64,000 bases of DNA from Aeromonas molluscorum 848 (GTDB taxonomy: Bacteria > Pseudomonadota > Gammaproteobacteria > Enterobacterales > Aeromonadaceae): NCBI RefSeq assembly GCF_000388115.1, contig NZ_AQGQ01000003.1, positions 21,128 through 85,127 of the forward strand, in the 5' to 3' direction. The notes beneath the pieces are model-generated. The model ran no database searches and had not been told where the DNA came from. It worked only from the letters and a program-made list of their open reading frames with translations. Positions within the stretch are counted from its first letter, which is position 1, and each line of letters opens with the position of its first letter. Shown piece by piece: positions 9,671 through 18,741 of this stretch. A program made the position numbers and the translations under genes.

Positions 9671-9802
9671 ATGAGCGCCCTGCCCACCCTGTTTGCCAAC
9701 CAGCAGCGGAACGATCTGCCGCTGCACGAGCAGCTGGTACCTACATTGGGCTGCACCATCTCGGCCAGTAACTCTCCCCAGGCCATTCGGAGGCCATCAT
9801 GA
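9671..9802 (+). pseudogene. Duplicated, degenerate 5' end of the MocR gene
   Basis: A 128-bp segment including GGAGGCC and the ATG repeats the start of the regulator that follows. The copy encodes 43 residues: its first 23 match the real protein with two changes (R for Q at 13 and P for R at 24), then it diverges. Because 128 is not a multiple of three, its frame ends at a TGA overlapping the ATG of the true gene (ATGA). It could be a dead duplicate or act as a translated leader coupled to the regulator. Confidence 0.8.
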
Positions 9803-11241
9803 GTGCCCTGCCCACCCTGTTTGCCAACCAGCAGCAGAACGATCTGCCGCTGCACGAGCAGCTGGTACGTACATTGCGCGGCGCTATCCTGGCCGGTCAT
9901 CTGCCTCAACACAGTCGCCTGCCCGCCAGCCGCATGCTGGCCAAGGATCTTGGCATCTCCCGCAGCACGGTGGAGCTGGCCTATGGCCGCCTGGAGGCAG
10001 AGGGCTATCTGGTGCGCAAGGTGGGGGCCGGCAGCTTCGTTGCCCTGGCGGCGGTGCGCCCCGTCCCCCGGCCGCCCCAGTCGGCGGCCGGGCTGTCGCG
10101 ACGCGGTCAGGAGATGGCCGCTGGCGGCGCCTGTCACGACGCCCCCGAGGTCGGCGTCTCCTTTGCCTCCAGCCAGCCGGATCCACGGATCTTTCCTCAG
10201 GCGCTCTGGGGCCGCGTGATGCAGCAGCAGTGGCGCCAAGGTGCCAGTGACTGGATGAATTATGGGGATCCGCAAGGGCTGGCAGAGCTGCGAGCCGCCA
10301 TCAGCAGTTATCTGGTGCAGTCACGCGGGGTGCAGTGCGAGCCGGATCAGATCCTGATCCTCACCAGCTCCCAGCAGGGTATCTTGCTGGCAACCCAGTT
10401 GCTCATCGACGCCGGCGACACCGTCTGGGTCGAAGATCCCGGTTATCCGGGAGCCAGAACCGCACTGGAGAGCGCCGCGGCCCGCATCCATCCGGTACCG
10501 GTGGACGAGGAGGGGCTCAACCCTGCGGGGGAGCGACCCAGGCCAAGTCTCATCTACTGCACCCCCGCCCACCAGTATCCCCTCGGCGTCCCCATGACTC
10601 TGGCGCGGCGGATGGCGCTGCTGCACGAGGCCGAGCGGCACGGGGCCTGGATTCTGGAAGACGATTACGATGGGGAGTATCAGTACGATCAGCGGCCGTT
10701 GCCCGCCCTGCAGGGGCTCGACAATCAGGGGCGAGTCATCTATGTGGGCACCTTCAGCAAGGTGCTGTTCGGCTCATTGCGACTCGCCTATCTGGTACTG
10801 CCGCGCCCCCTGATGGAGGCCTTCAGCCGGGCCCGCGCCGCCTTCGATGGCCACAGCAATCAGTTGCAACAGGCGGTCACGGCGGACTTTATCCGGGCTG
10901 GCCACTTCGCCACCCACCTGCGCCAGAGCCGCCTGCTCTACCAGAGCAGGCGGGATCTGCTGCTGGCCGAGCTGGCCGAACACTGCCCCCAGTTAACCCC
11001 CATTCACAGCGGTGCAGGCCTGCAATGCGCCGTGCTGCTGCCCCCGGGTGGCGAGGCCCGCTGGACCCAGGCCGCCAACGCCTTGGGGCTGGGCCTGCGT
11101 CCACTTAGCCAGTTCTACCTTGGCGAGCCCAGGCTGGAAGGCTGGTTGCTCGGCTTTGGCAGTCTCGACAACCAGACCCTGCGCCAGCTCTGTCGTCGGC
11201 TCGGGGCATTGATGCGCATTGAAGCGTCGATCTCAGGCTGA
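9799..11241 (+). CDS. MocR/PdxR-type transcriptional regulator
   Basis: Fusion of a GntR-type winged helix (residues 10-80) with a class I aminotransferase-like domain (about 115-475). The PLP lysine is K321 in GTFSKVLFGS and the cofactor motif EDDYDGEY (287-294) is present, so PLP or an amine-linked ligand probably controls DNA binding. Length 480 fits the family. PdxR members control pyridoxal synthesis, but no such genes are adjacent; the divergent osmC operon is an alternative target. Translation probably depends on the duplicated upstream ATG region. Confidence 0.88.
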   Translation: MSALPTLFANQQQNDLPLHEQLVRTLRGAILAGHLPQHSRLPASRMLAKDLGISRSTVELAYGRLEAEGYLVRKVGAGSFVALAAVRPVPRPPQSAAGLSRRGQEMAAGGACHDAPEVGVSFASSQPDPRIFPQALWGRVMQQQWRQGASDWMNYGDPQGLAELRAAISSYLVQSRGVQCEPDQILILTSSQQGILLATQLLIDAGDTVWVEDPGYPGARTALESAAARIHPVPVDEEGLNPAGERPRPSLIYCTPAHQYPLGVPMTLARRMALLHEAERHGAWILEDDYDGEYQYDQRPLPALQGLDNQGRVIYVGTFSKVLFGSLRLAYLVLPRPLMEAFSRARAAFDGHSNQLQQAVTADFIRAGHFATHLRQSRLLYQSRRDLLLAELAEHCPQLTPIHSGAGLQCAVLLPPGGEARWTQAANALGLGLRPLSQFYLGEPRLEGWLLGFGSLDNQTLRQLCRRLGALMRIEASISG

Positions 11242-11343
11242 TGGGCAGCAAAACCAAGGTGGCCCCCGACGGCCTTGGTAACACCGAGGACGGGCGGCGG
11301 ATGACGAGAGTTCGTGCCCTGCCCGCAGCGCTCAAATACCGGC

Positions 11344-12225
11344 TTACTCTGCCTGCAACTCGCGGCAGAGGGCCAACCAGGCTTCGGCGCTGCGTGACAG
11401 ATATCGGCCCTGAGGCCAGATCACTCCGAGTTGCCAGCTCAATTCGGGGAACAGCGGCCTGAGCAGCAGCCCTTCCGGGTTCAAACGGCGACAGATAGGT
11501 TCGGGCAAAAAGGCGACCCCCATGCCGCTGCGCACCATGGCGGTGAGAAAATCCCACTGGCTGCTCCGGGCCGCCACCAGGGTGCTGAACCCCGCATCCT
11601 GACAGGCCTGCTCGATGCGATCGCTCAGGGTAAAGGCCTGGGTGTAGAGCAGCAGCGGCTCGTCACGCAGATCCGGGAAGTTGACGCAGGCCCGCTCGCG
11701 CCAGTGCGGTTTTGCCGGCAACACCACCTGGATGGGATAGCTGGCCAGCTCCAGGGCGTTGAGTGCCCCCGACTCCCGCGTCGGCAGCATGGTGATGGCC
11801 AGATCCAGCTCTCCCTCCAAGACGGCCTGCTCGATGCGCCGTCCGCCATATTCCACGATAGACAGCTCGATGGCCGGGTAGCGCTGGCGATAAGTGCGGA
11901 TCAGATCGGCATAGACATGACCCACCATGGGGGGCATCCCCAGGGCTAGGCGGCCGCCCTTGAGGCTCTGGAGATCCGCCAGCTCGGTTTCCAGTTGCAG
12001 CATCTGCGTCAATATCTCCTGGGCACGGGTGAAGAGCACCTGACCGCTGTCGGTCAGGGTAAAACGGCGACCCTCCCGGTTGAGCAGAGGCTGACCGAGC
12101 TCCTCTTCCAGGCTGCGGATCATCTTGCTGATGGTTGGCTGGGTGACGAACAGGCGCTCCGAGGCACGGGTGAAGCTCTGCTCACGCACCAGTTCGACGA
12201 AGTAACGCAGGGCACGGATATCCAT
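11344..12225 (-). CDS. LysR-family regulator, CidR-like
   Basis: LysR-type regulator of 293 residues: helix-turn-helix in the first 60 (SFTRASERLFVTQPTISKMI), then a periplasmic-binding-like effector domain. It is divergent from cidA-cidB, the arrangement of the cidR locus in other bacteria, where the regulator responds to acetate or carbohydrate overflow. A 19-bp palindrome lies between the two start codons. The assignment as CidR is from context rather than a subfamily motif. Confidence 0.88.
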   Translation of the reverse strand: MDIRALRYFVELVREQSFTRASERLFVTQPTISKMIRSLEEELGQPLLNREGRRFTLTDSGQVLFTRAQEILTQMLQLETELADLQSLKGGRLALGMPPMVGHVYADLIRTYRQRYPAIELSIVEYGGRRIEQAVLEGELDLAITMLPTRESGALNALELASYPIQVVLPAKPHWRERACVNFPDLRDEPLLLYTQAFTLSDRIEQACQDAGFSTLVAARSSQWDFLTAMVRSGMGVAFLPEPICRRLNPEGLLLRPLFPELSWQLGVIWPQGRYLSRSAEAWLALCRELQAE

Positions 12226-12254
12226 GGGCTCTCTTCCTGGGGGCTAAGGTCACA

Positions 12255-12291
12255 TCATGCCAATTTGGCATGAATTTGATAATTTAAATTC
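12255..12291. promoter_or_regulatory. LysR-type operator candidate
   Basis: A perfect 19-bp palindrome (TCATGCCAA-T-TTGGCATGA, 12255-12273) contains the T-N11-A form of LysR sites. A second inverted repeat, GAATTT/AAATTC with an 8-bp spacer, overlaps its end. Both sit between the regulator start (12225) and cidA (12353). Confidence 0.65.
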
Positions 12292-12352
12292 ATTTTTTGC
12301 AGGTTTAGCCTGACGGTAGACTGAAAGCCTTCTTACCGAATGGCCCTCTCTC

Positions 12353-12748
12353 ATGCCTCTGCCCGTCTGGTTTATCACCCCCTTGCAGGTCGCCCTGCTG
12401 GCCGCCATCTGGTGGCTCGCCGATGGCGCCGTGCGCCTGTTTCATCTGCCGCTGCCCGCCAATCTCACCGGCATGCTGGCCCTGCTCGCCCTGATCCTGC
12501 TCGGCGTCGTCAAGACCCGCTGGTTTAGCGCAGGATCTCGCTGGCTGCTGGCCGAGATGCTGCTGTTCTTCGTGCCCGCCGTGGTGGCTCTGGTCAACTA
12601 TCAGGCGTTGCTGCTCAATCAGGGGCTGCGCATCCTGCTGGTGATAAGCCTCAGCACTGTGCTGGTACTCGGCACCACGGCCCTGGTGGTGGACAGGGTT
12701 TATCGGCTCGAACTCAAACTGGCCCGCCGGGCGCGTCGCCATGACTAG
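12353..12748 (+). CDS. cidA: CidA/LrgA-family holin-like protein
   Basis: Small inner-membrane protein of 131 residues with about four hydrophobic helices (residues 8-24, 36-54, 62-84, 90-113) and a basic C-terminal tail (KLARRARRHD). CidA/LrgA proteins are holin-like and influence murein hydrolase export, lysis or metabolite transport. Its end overlaps cidB by eight bases, so they are co-translated. The ATG has no clear ribosome site. I cannot distinguish CidA from LrgA by sequence alone. Confidence 0.85.
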   Translation: MPLPVWFITPLQVALLAAIWWLADGAVRLFHLPLPANLTGMLALLALILLGVVKTRWFSAGSRWLLAEMLLFFVPAVVALVNYQALLLNQGLRILLVISLSTVLVLGTTALVVDRVYRLELKLARRARRHD

Positions 12749-13430
12749 CCAAGCCCTGAGCCTGCTCTGCCTGGCCCTCACCCTGCTGTTTTACTACCTC
12801 AGCAAGTGGCTCTATGGTCGGGTGCGCATCCTGCCCCTGATGCCCCTGCTGCTGGCCCCGGCACTGCTGGTCGCCCTGGTGCTGCTCTGCCACATCCCCT
12901 ATGAGACCTATATGGCCGACAGCCACTGGCTGCTCTGGCTGCTGGGTCCGGCCACGGTCGCCTTCGCCATCCCCGTCTATGAAAATCAGGCCCTGATGCG
13001 CAAGCACTGGTTGTCGCTCTCCCTCGGGGTACTTGCCTCCGTGGTGATGGCGGTGGGCAGCTCCGTGCTGCTGGCACGCTGGTTGGGCCTCTCGGATATG
13101 CTGCAACGCAGCCTGGCCATGCGTTCCATCACTACCCCCTTCGCCGTCGAGGCGAGCAAGCGCGTCGGTGGCCAGAGCGACCTGACCGCCCTGTTCGTGG
13201 TACTGACTGGGGTGATCGGCATGGCGGTGGGTGATCTGGTTCTGCGCCGTCTCGCCATCCGCAGCAAGCTCGGCAAGGGGGCCGGGTTTGGTGCATCGGC
13301 CCATGGGGCGGGCACGGCCCGAGCCTATCAGATGGGCAATGAGGAGGGAGTCGTTGCCAGCATGGTGATGATGATAGCGGGCATGGTGACTGTGCTGCTC
13401 GCCCCCCTGCTCGGCCAACTGTTGTGGTGA
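12741..13430 (+). CDS. cidB: CidB/LrgB-family membrane protein
   Basis: Inner-membrane partner of CidA, 229 residues, almost entirely hydrophobic, with about seven helices. The conserved region AMRSITTPFAVEAS and the C-terminal EGVVASMVMMIAGM segment are typical of LrgB/CidB. It completes the two-gene operon under the divergent LysR gene. Export of metabolites such as pyruvate has been shown for some members; here it is only a possibility. Confidence 0.88.
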   Translation: MTSQALSLLCLALTLLFYYLSKWLYGRVRILPLMPLLLAPALLVALVLLCHIPYETYMADSHWLLWLLGPATVAFAIPVYENQALMRKHWLSLSLGVLASVVMAVGSSVLLARWLGLSDMLQRSLAMRSITTPFAVEASKRVGGQSDLTALFVVLTGVIGMAVGDLVLRRLAIRSKLGKGAGFGASAHGAGTARAYQMGNEEGVVASMVMMIAGMVTVLLAPLLGQLLW

Positions 13431-13495
13431 TCCCAGGCTGATCCCGGCTCCCTGTCCGGTTACACTGGGGTCATGCGAGCGGATCAGGAAGCGAC

Positions 13496-14410
13496 ATGAC
13501 CTCAACGAACAGGCGAGCACTGTGCCGGGCACTGCTCTGCGCCCTCATGCTGGCAGGGCCCCAGGCCGGGGCCGCCACCCTCTTCACCCATGTCAGTCCC
13601 GAGAGTCCTCAGGATCAGCGCACCCGCTACGAGCAGGATCTGCTGCGCCTGGCGCTGGAAGAGACCCGGGCAGACTTTGGGGAGTACCAACTGGCCCAGG
13701 CGCCGTCCATGAACCGGACCCGGCTGCTCCAGCAACTGGCACAGAACAGCTACACCAACCTGATCGCCTCTCATGCCTGGCTGAATCCGAGCGAACACCC
13801 TCATCTCGGCCACGTTCGCTTCCCCATCACCCTGGGCATACTCAGTTACCGGGTCTGCTTCGTCAACGAGGGGCGCGAGGCCGACTTTGCCCAGGTCCGT
13901 ACCCTGGTGGCGCTGCGCACCTTTCGTCAGGTACAGGGGCGGGGCTGGCAGGACGCACTTGTGCTCAAGCGCGCCGGCATGCAGGTGCTGGAGGTGGATG
14001 GCTACGAGCGTCTGTTCAAACTGGTGGCCAGGGGGCGAGCCGATCTCTTCTGCCGGGGGGCGGGAGAGGTATATCAGGAGTGGCAACGGCGCCACACCAT
14101 GCCGGGTCTGGCCCTGGATGACCAGATCGTCATCTCGTACCCCAACCCCCACCTCTTCTACAGCCACGAGGCCAATGGCGCCGCCCTGGCCCGAGTACAG
14201 ACCGGACTGGAGCGCGCCTGGCGCAAGGGCTCCTTGCAGCGTCTCTGGCGTCAGCATTTTCAACCCGCCTTGGCGCTGGTGCAGCTGAAGCGGCGCCATG
14301 CGCTGGTGCTAACCAACCCCTACCTAGAGGGGATCGACTTCGACTATCAAGCCTACTTTCATCAGATGCTCGGGGAGGCGATCACCTCGCCCCCCAGGGA
14401 TCTGGAATAA
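13496..14410 (+). CDS. Periplasmic solute-binding-like protein
   Basis: The protein (304 residues) has a signal peptide (about residues 1-26, ending AGAA) and then looks like a family-3 periplasmic solute-binding protein, with segments such as GILSYRVCFVN, LFKLVARGRADLFCRG and HLFYSH. GGAAG precedes the ATG. No permease or ATPase is adjacent, so it is an orphan; such proteins can serve remote transporters or sensors. Ligand unknown. A strong terminator follows. Confidence 0.75.
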   Translation: MTSTNRRALCRALLCALMLAGPQAGAATLFTHVSPESPQDQRTRYEQDLLRLALEETRADFGEYQLAQAPSMNRTRLLQQLAQNSYTNLIASHAWLNPSEHPHLGHVRFPITLGILSYRVCFVNEGREADFAQVRTLVALRTFRQVQGRGWQDALVLKRAGMQVLEVDGYERLFKLVARGRADLFCRGAGEVYQEWQRRHTMPGLALDDQIVISYPNPHLFYSHEANGAALARVQTGLERAWRKGSLQRLWRQHFQPALALVQLKRRHALVLTNPYLEGIDFDYQAYFHQMLGEAITSPPRDLE

Positions 14411-14413
14411 CGG

Positions 14414-14438
14414 AAAGGGCGCCATAAGGCGCCCTTTT
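14414..14438. terminator. Terminator between the solute-binding gene and metL
   Basis: Hairpin AAAGGGCGCC / GGCGCCCTTT with an ATAA loop and a short T run. It lies between converging genes and can serve both. Confidence 0.82.
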
Positions 14439-14456
14439 ACTGTTCCTTTCCCGGCC

Positions 14457-16964
14457 TCACAGCTCGGCGCAGATTTGCCAGAGGTCGTACTGGATGGCGC
14501 CGGCGGTCACCTCACGCCCTGCCCCCGGCCCCTGGATGACCAGCGGGTTGGTGCGGTAGCTGTCGCTCTCTATGGCAAAGACATTGTCGCAAGGCAGCAG
14601 ATTGGCGAAAGGATGGTGCGGCTCAAGGGTCTCCAGTCCGACGCGCGCCTTGCCGCCCTGCTCGAAGCGGGCCACGAAACGCAGCACCTTGCCAACCCGG
14701 CGAGCCCCCTCAAAGGCCGTCTGGAGCGGGCCATCCAGCTCGCCCAGTCTGTCCATGAACTCCTCGACCGACAGCTTGCGCAGGGCCGCAGGCACCAGGT
14801 TTTCCAGCTCGATATCGGCGGAATCCAGCTCGAAGCCCGCCTCCCGCGCCAGAATGAGCAGCTTGCGGCGCACATCCTGGCCGGAGAGATCCTCGCGAGG
14901 ATCCGGCTCGGTCAACCCCTGCTGCCAGGCGTCGTCCACCAGCTCGGAGAAGGGGCGACTACCGTCATATTGCTGGAACAGCCAGCTCAGGGTACCGGAG
15001 AAGATGCCGGAGACGCCCTGGATGCGATCGCCGCTCTGACGCAGCATCTGGATGCTGGACTGGATGGGCAAACCGGCACCGACGGTGGCGTTGTAGCGCC
15101 ACTGCACCTGATGGTCGCGGCAGCTCTGTTTGATGCGCTGGTAGAACTCGCTCTCGGCGGCACCGGCGAACTTGTTGGCGGCGATGATGTGGCAGCCGAG
15201 CTGGGCAAAGTCCGGGTAGTAACGGCTCACCGTCTCGCTGGCGGTGAGATCGAGCGCGATCAGGCTGTCAAAGCCGTGCTGCTCCAGCTGGGTCAGCAAC
15301 TCTGGCCAGATGAGCGGGCTGGGCTCGAAGTGCTTCTGCACCTTGATGGGATCCAGCCCCTCCTCATCCAGCAGGCCGCCCTGGGAGTTGAAGACCCCGT
15401 ACAGGGTGAGCGCCACGTTCAGCTCGCTCTCGAGACGAGCCTTCTCGCGGCCATAGAGGTTGAGCCACTGGCTGCCGATGTTGCCCTTGCCAAACAGCAC
15501 CAGACCGACCCGGGCCGGGCGGCTGAACAAGGCACTGTGCAGGGCTATCATCAAGGGCTCGAGCACCACCTGACGCAGCACAGCCACCAGGCTCAATCCA
15601 TCCTTGGCGACCTGAACGAACTCCTGGGGCTGATCCGCCAGCAACTGATAGAAGCGGTGGCACTGCTCGGCGTTGTCCGTCACCCCCGATCCCACCAGGG
15701 CAACCAGGCTGTAACCCTCTTTCTGGATAAGACCGGTGAAGCCACCCTGCAGCTGGAAATCGCGCAGCAGATCGTAGGCGCCGACCGCCACCTCCAGGGT
15801 ATAGGCAAGGCGCAACACCCGCCTGTCCGGCTGGCGTTGCAGGGTGAGCGGGCTGAGTCGATATCGTGCCAGGTGGGCCTCTATGGTCTTGACCGCCTGC
15901 TCAAAGTCGCCCTGGGGCAACACCTTGAGTTCGATCAGGGCAATCTGATCCACCGAGCTGACGATACGAGCCCCGTTGCTGCGCGGTGCACGGCGCAAGA
16001 TGTGGGTACAGCCCTCGTCGGGGTTGTAGCTGCATCTCAGGGTGAGACGCTGGCGGCTGTCCGCCACCGGCTGCAGGGTGCGCGAGTGCAGCACAGAGGA
16101 TCCCAGGCGAGCCAGTTCGTTGGCTTCGGCCAGACTGAGCCGCTCCAGCAGGCGCGCCTCCTTGACCCGGCGCGGATCCGCGCTGTAAACCCCGGCCACA
16201 TCGCTCCAGATGGTGGTGGAATCCCCATCCGCCAGCAGGGCCAAGAGGCTGGCACTGTAATCTGAACCATTGCGACCGAGCAGCAGGGAGCGCCCCTCCA
16301 TGTCGGCGGCGATGAAACCTGTCACCACGACACGACCGCTATGCTCGGCAAGGCGCGCCTTGAGCAGCTCGCTGGAGAGCGCCTCGTCCACCTTGACCAG
16401 GGCACCGTCCTCGGCACGCAGGAAGCTGCGGGCATCCAGCCAGATGGCGGGCTCGCCCCGGCTGGTAAGCAGCGCGGCCAGGAGCCGTGCCGACCAGACC
16501 TCCCCAAAGGCGAGCAGGCCATTGCGCTCGAAGCGATCGAACTGGCCCTCCAGGATCTGGCCCAGACTGCCGAGGTCACCGTTGAGCTGGGTGGTCAGGC
16601 TCTGGTGCAGCTCGCCCTCCAGCAAGCCATCGATCAAGCCCTGCTGATAGGCACGCAGGGCGTTGAGCGCCTCACCGGCCGCCTCGTCCCCCGCCTCGGC
16701 CAGCTCAACCAGCTGGATCAGGCGGTTGGTGGTCTTGCCCGCAGCCGACACCACGATCAGCTCGCTGCCATTGCCCTGCTGCTCGACGATGGCCGCGACC
16801 CTGCGGTAACAGACGGGATCGGCCAGGCTGCTGCCGCCAAACTTGTGTACTTGCCGATGTTGTACGCTGACCGTCACCTCGGCCTCCTTGACCTCTGCAT
16901 TCATCTTGATCTCATCCCCAACGGTCAATTCGCTCCCTGATCTTTCTTGATAATGCTGGTTCAT
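14457..16964 (-). CDS. metL: Bifunctional aspartokinase / homoserine dehydrogenase II
   Basis: Catalyses two steps of the aspartate pathway toward methionine. The aspartokinase half starts at HKFGGSSLAD (about residue 41) and the homoserine dehydrogenase half begins near LFGKGNIGSQW (about 490), an NAD(P)-binding motif. Length is 835 from the ATG at 16964, which overlaps the metB stop (ATGA). An internal ATG 20 codons in would give a length nearer E. coli MetL (810), so the start is not certain. Co-transcribed with metB and expected to be under MetJ control. Confidence 0.95.
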   Translation of the reverse strand: MNQHYQERSGSELTVGDEIKMNAEVKEAEVTVSVQHRQVHKFGGSSLADPVCYRRVAAIVEQQGNGSELIVVSAAGKTTNRLIQLVELAEAGDEAAGEALNALRAYQQGLIDGLLEGELHQSLTTQLNGDLGSLGQILEGQFDRFERNGLLAFGEVWSARLLAALLTSRGEPAIWLDARSFLRAEDGALVKVDEALSSELLKARLAEHSGRVVVTGFIAADMEGRSLLLGRNGSDYSASLLALLADGDSTTIWSDVAGVYSADPRRVKEARLLERLSLAEANELARLGSSVLHSRTLQPVADSRQRLTLRCSYNPDEGCTHILRRAPRSNGARIVSSVDQIALIELKVLPQGDFEQAVKTIEAHLARYRLSPLTLQRQPDRRVLRLAYTLEVAVGAYDLLRDFQLQGGFTGLIQKEGYSLVALVGSGVTDNAEQCHRFYQLLADQPQEFVQVAKDGLSLVAVLRQVVLEPLMIALHSALFSRPARVGLVLFGKGNIGSQWLNLYGREKARLESELNVALTLYGVFNSQGGLLDEEGLDPIKVQKHFEPSPLIWPELLTQLEQHGFDSLIALDLTASETVSRYYPDFAQLGCHIIAANKFAGAAESEFYQRIKQSCRDHQVQWRYNATVGAGLPIQSSIQMLRQSGDRIQGVSGIFSGTLSWLFQQYDGSRPFSELVDDAWQQGLTEPDPREDLSGQDVRRKLLILAREAGFELDSADIELENLVPAALRKLSVEEFMDRLGELDGPLQTAFEGARRVGKVLRFVARFEQGGKARVGLETLEPHHPFANLLPCDNVFAIESDSYRTNPLVIQGPGAGREVTAGAIQYDLWQICAEL

Positions 16965-18124
16965 GACGCCACCTGACCGGCAATGGTCAGGGCCTGGGCC
17001 AAGTCGGCGACCAGATCCTCGCCATGCTCTATGCCGACCGAGATCCGCAAAAGCTGGGGACTGATCCCCGCCGCCTGCTGGGCCTCGTCGCTCATGGCCC
17101 TGTGGGTCATGCTGGCCGGATGGGCCACCAGACTCTCTACCCCACCGAGGGACTCGGCCACCGAGAAGTAGTTGAGGGCGCCGAGGAAGGCACGCAGACC
17201 CGCCTCGTCGCAGTCGAGCTCGAAGCTCAGCATGGCACCGAAACCGGACTGCTGGCGACGGGCTATCTCATGGCCAGGATGAGTCGGCAAGCTGGGGTGG
17301 TAGATGGTCTTCACCAGAGGCTGAGTCTGCAAGAAGGCCAGTATGCTCTGGGTGTTCTCCTGATGGGTGCGCAGACGGGGCCCCAGGGTGCGCAGACCCC
17401 GCAGGGTCAAATAGGAATCGAAGGCGCCACTGGTCAACCCCAGACAGTTGGCCCACCACAGCAGGCTGTCGGCCAGCGCCTGCTCCTTGGCGATGGCTAC
17501 GCCCCCTACGACGTCCGAGTGGCCATTGATGTATTTGGTGGTGGAGTGCACCACCAGATCTGCGCCAAGCGCCAGGGGTTGCTGCAACAGCGGAGAGAGG
17601 AAGGTGTTGTCCACCGCCACCAGGGCGCCCACGGCGTGGGAAGCCTCGCAGATGGCCGTCACGTCCACGACCCGCAGCAACGGGTTGGAGGGCGTCTCCA
17701 CCCAGACTAGCTTGGGCCCCTCGGCCAGGGCGGCGGCCAACGCCCGCTCATCGCCCTGATCGACGAACTTGACCCGATAGTTGCCCTTGGCGGCCAGAAA
17801 TTCGAACAGGCGCCAGGTGCCGCCATAACAGTCATGGGGGGCAATCAACAGATCCCCCACCTGCAACAGAGCCTGGGTTATCAGATGGATGGCCCCCATG
17901 CCGGTGCCGGTCACCACGGCGCCCGCCCCCCCTTCCAGGGCGGCCAGCGCGTCCGCCAGATTGCCACGGGTCGGGTTGCCGGAGCGGGCATAATCATATT
18001 GACGGGGTACGCCGAAGTCGGCAAAGGTGTAATTGCTGGAGAGATAGATGGGCGGCACTACGGCACCATGCTGGGTATCTGTCTCTATGCCGGTGCGTAC
18101 CGTCAGGGTTGCCTTGTGGGTCAT
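16961..18124 (-). CDS. metB: Cystathionine gamma-synthase
   Basis: PLP enzyme joining O-succinylhomoserine and cysteine in methionine synthesis, cytoplasmic homotetramer in relatives. The PLP lysine is K197 in HSTTKYINGHSD. The ATG at 18124 is chosen because AGGAG lies about seven bases upstream and it gives 387 residues (E. coli MetB 386); an in-frame extension to 18187 runs toward the operator and has no similarity. First gene of metB-metL, divergent from metJ. Confidence 0.97.
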   Translation of the reverse strand: MTHKATLTVRTGIETDTQHGAVVPPIYLSSNYTFADFGVPRQYDYARSGNPTRGNLADALAALEGGAGAVVTGTGMGAIHLITQALLQVGDLLIAPHDCYGGTWRLFEFLAAKGNYRVKFVDQGDERALAAALAEGPKLVWVETPSNPLLRVVDVTAICEASHAVGALVAVDNTFLSPLLQQPLALGADLVVHSTTKYINGHSDVVGGVAIAKEQALADSLLWWANCLGLTSGAFDSYLTLRGLRTLGPRLRTHQENTQSILAFLQTQPLVKTIYHPSLPTHPGHEIARRQQSGFGAMLSFELDCDEAGLRAFLGALNYFSVAESLGGVESLVAHPASMTHRAMSDEAQQAAGISPQLLRISVGIEHGEDLVADLAQALTIAGQVAS

Positions 18125-18191
18125 CTCTCTCTCCTCATCCTTGTGCGAGTCCATCCTCGCCATTGCACAAGACATTACGCCACCCAAATAA

Positions 18192-18223
18192 AGCCGTCAA
18201 CACTTCTAGACGTCTAAATGGCT
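18192..18223. promoter_or_regulatory. Four tandem met boxes (MetJ operator)
   Basis: The 8-bp unit at 18208-18215 is a perfect met box, AGACGTCT. The flanking 8-bp units match at 6/8 (18192-18199), 6/8 (18200-18207) and 5/8 (18216-18223). Tandem 8-bp boxes in the metB-metJ gap are the known MetJ operator form and would repress both directions when S-adenosylmethionine is bound. Confidence 0.88.
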
Positions 18224-18296
18224 TTGCTGTTGGATTGCCATTGATTTCCTTAAGGGTTAAAATCCGCGCTCAAGGCCAAATGAGAACAGGTGAATC

Positions 18297-18620
18297 ATGG
18301 GTACAGAGTGGAACGGCGACTACGTCAGCCCTTATGCGGAACACGGTAAGAAGAGTGAACAGGTCAAGAAGATTACCGTCTCGATCCCGCTCAAGGTGTT
18401 GAAGGTGTTGACCGATGAGCGCACCCGTCGCCAGGTGAACAACCTGCGCCATGCGACAAACAGCGAACTGCTCTGCGAGGCCTTTCTCCATGCGTTCACC
18501 GGCCAGCCACTGCCCGGCGACGACGATTTGCGCAAGGATCACCCGGACAGCGTCCCGGCTGAGGCCCGCGCTATCATGGAAGCCCTTGGCAAAGAGATTG
18601 AAGATTACGACGCCGAGTGA
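18297..18620 (+). CDS. metJ: Methionine repressor
   Basis: Ribbon-helix-helix repressor that binds met boxes with S-adenosylmethionine as corepressor. The protein (107 residues) is nearly identical to E. coli MetJ over residues 10-75, including [15 protein letters not shown] and [20 protein letters not shown]. Divergent from metB across the operator, so it is likely autoregulated. A strong terminator follows. Confidence 0.99.
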   Translation: MGTEWNGDYVSPYAEHGKKSEQVKKITVSIPLKVLKVLTDERTRRQVNNLRHATNSELLCEAFLHAFTGQPLPGDDDLRKDHPDSVPAEARAIMEALGKEIEDYDAE

Positions 18621-18639
18621 GTCATCACTCAGGGGCAGT

Positions 18640-18672
18640 AAAAACGCGGCTTTAATCAGCCGCGTTTTTTAT
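18640..18672 (+). terminator. metJ terminator
   Basis: Hairpin with arms AAAACGCGGCT / AGCCGCGTTTT and a run of six T. Confidence 0.92.
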
Positions 18673-18741
18673 TGTCTCTGTGCCGATAGCAGACAAAAAA
18701 GCGCCCCATCCTGGAGCGCAAACAGTAGGTGAAACATCAAG

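Noticed and set aside
11242..11343. Hairpin after the MocR gene as terminator
   Set aside because: The ACCAAGG/CCTTGGT stem is imperfect and has no T run, so I did not list it.
14475..16265. 596-codon frame antisense to metL
   Set aside because: MetL is complete on the minus strand; the opposite frame has no family features.
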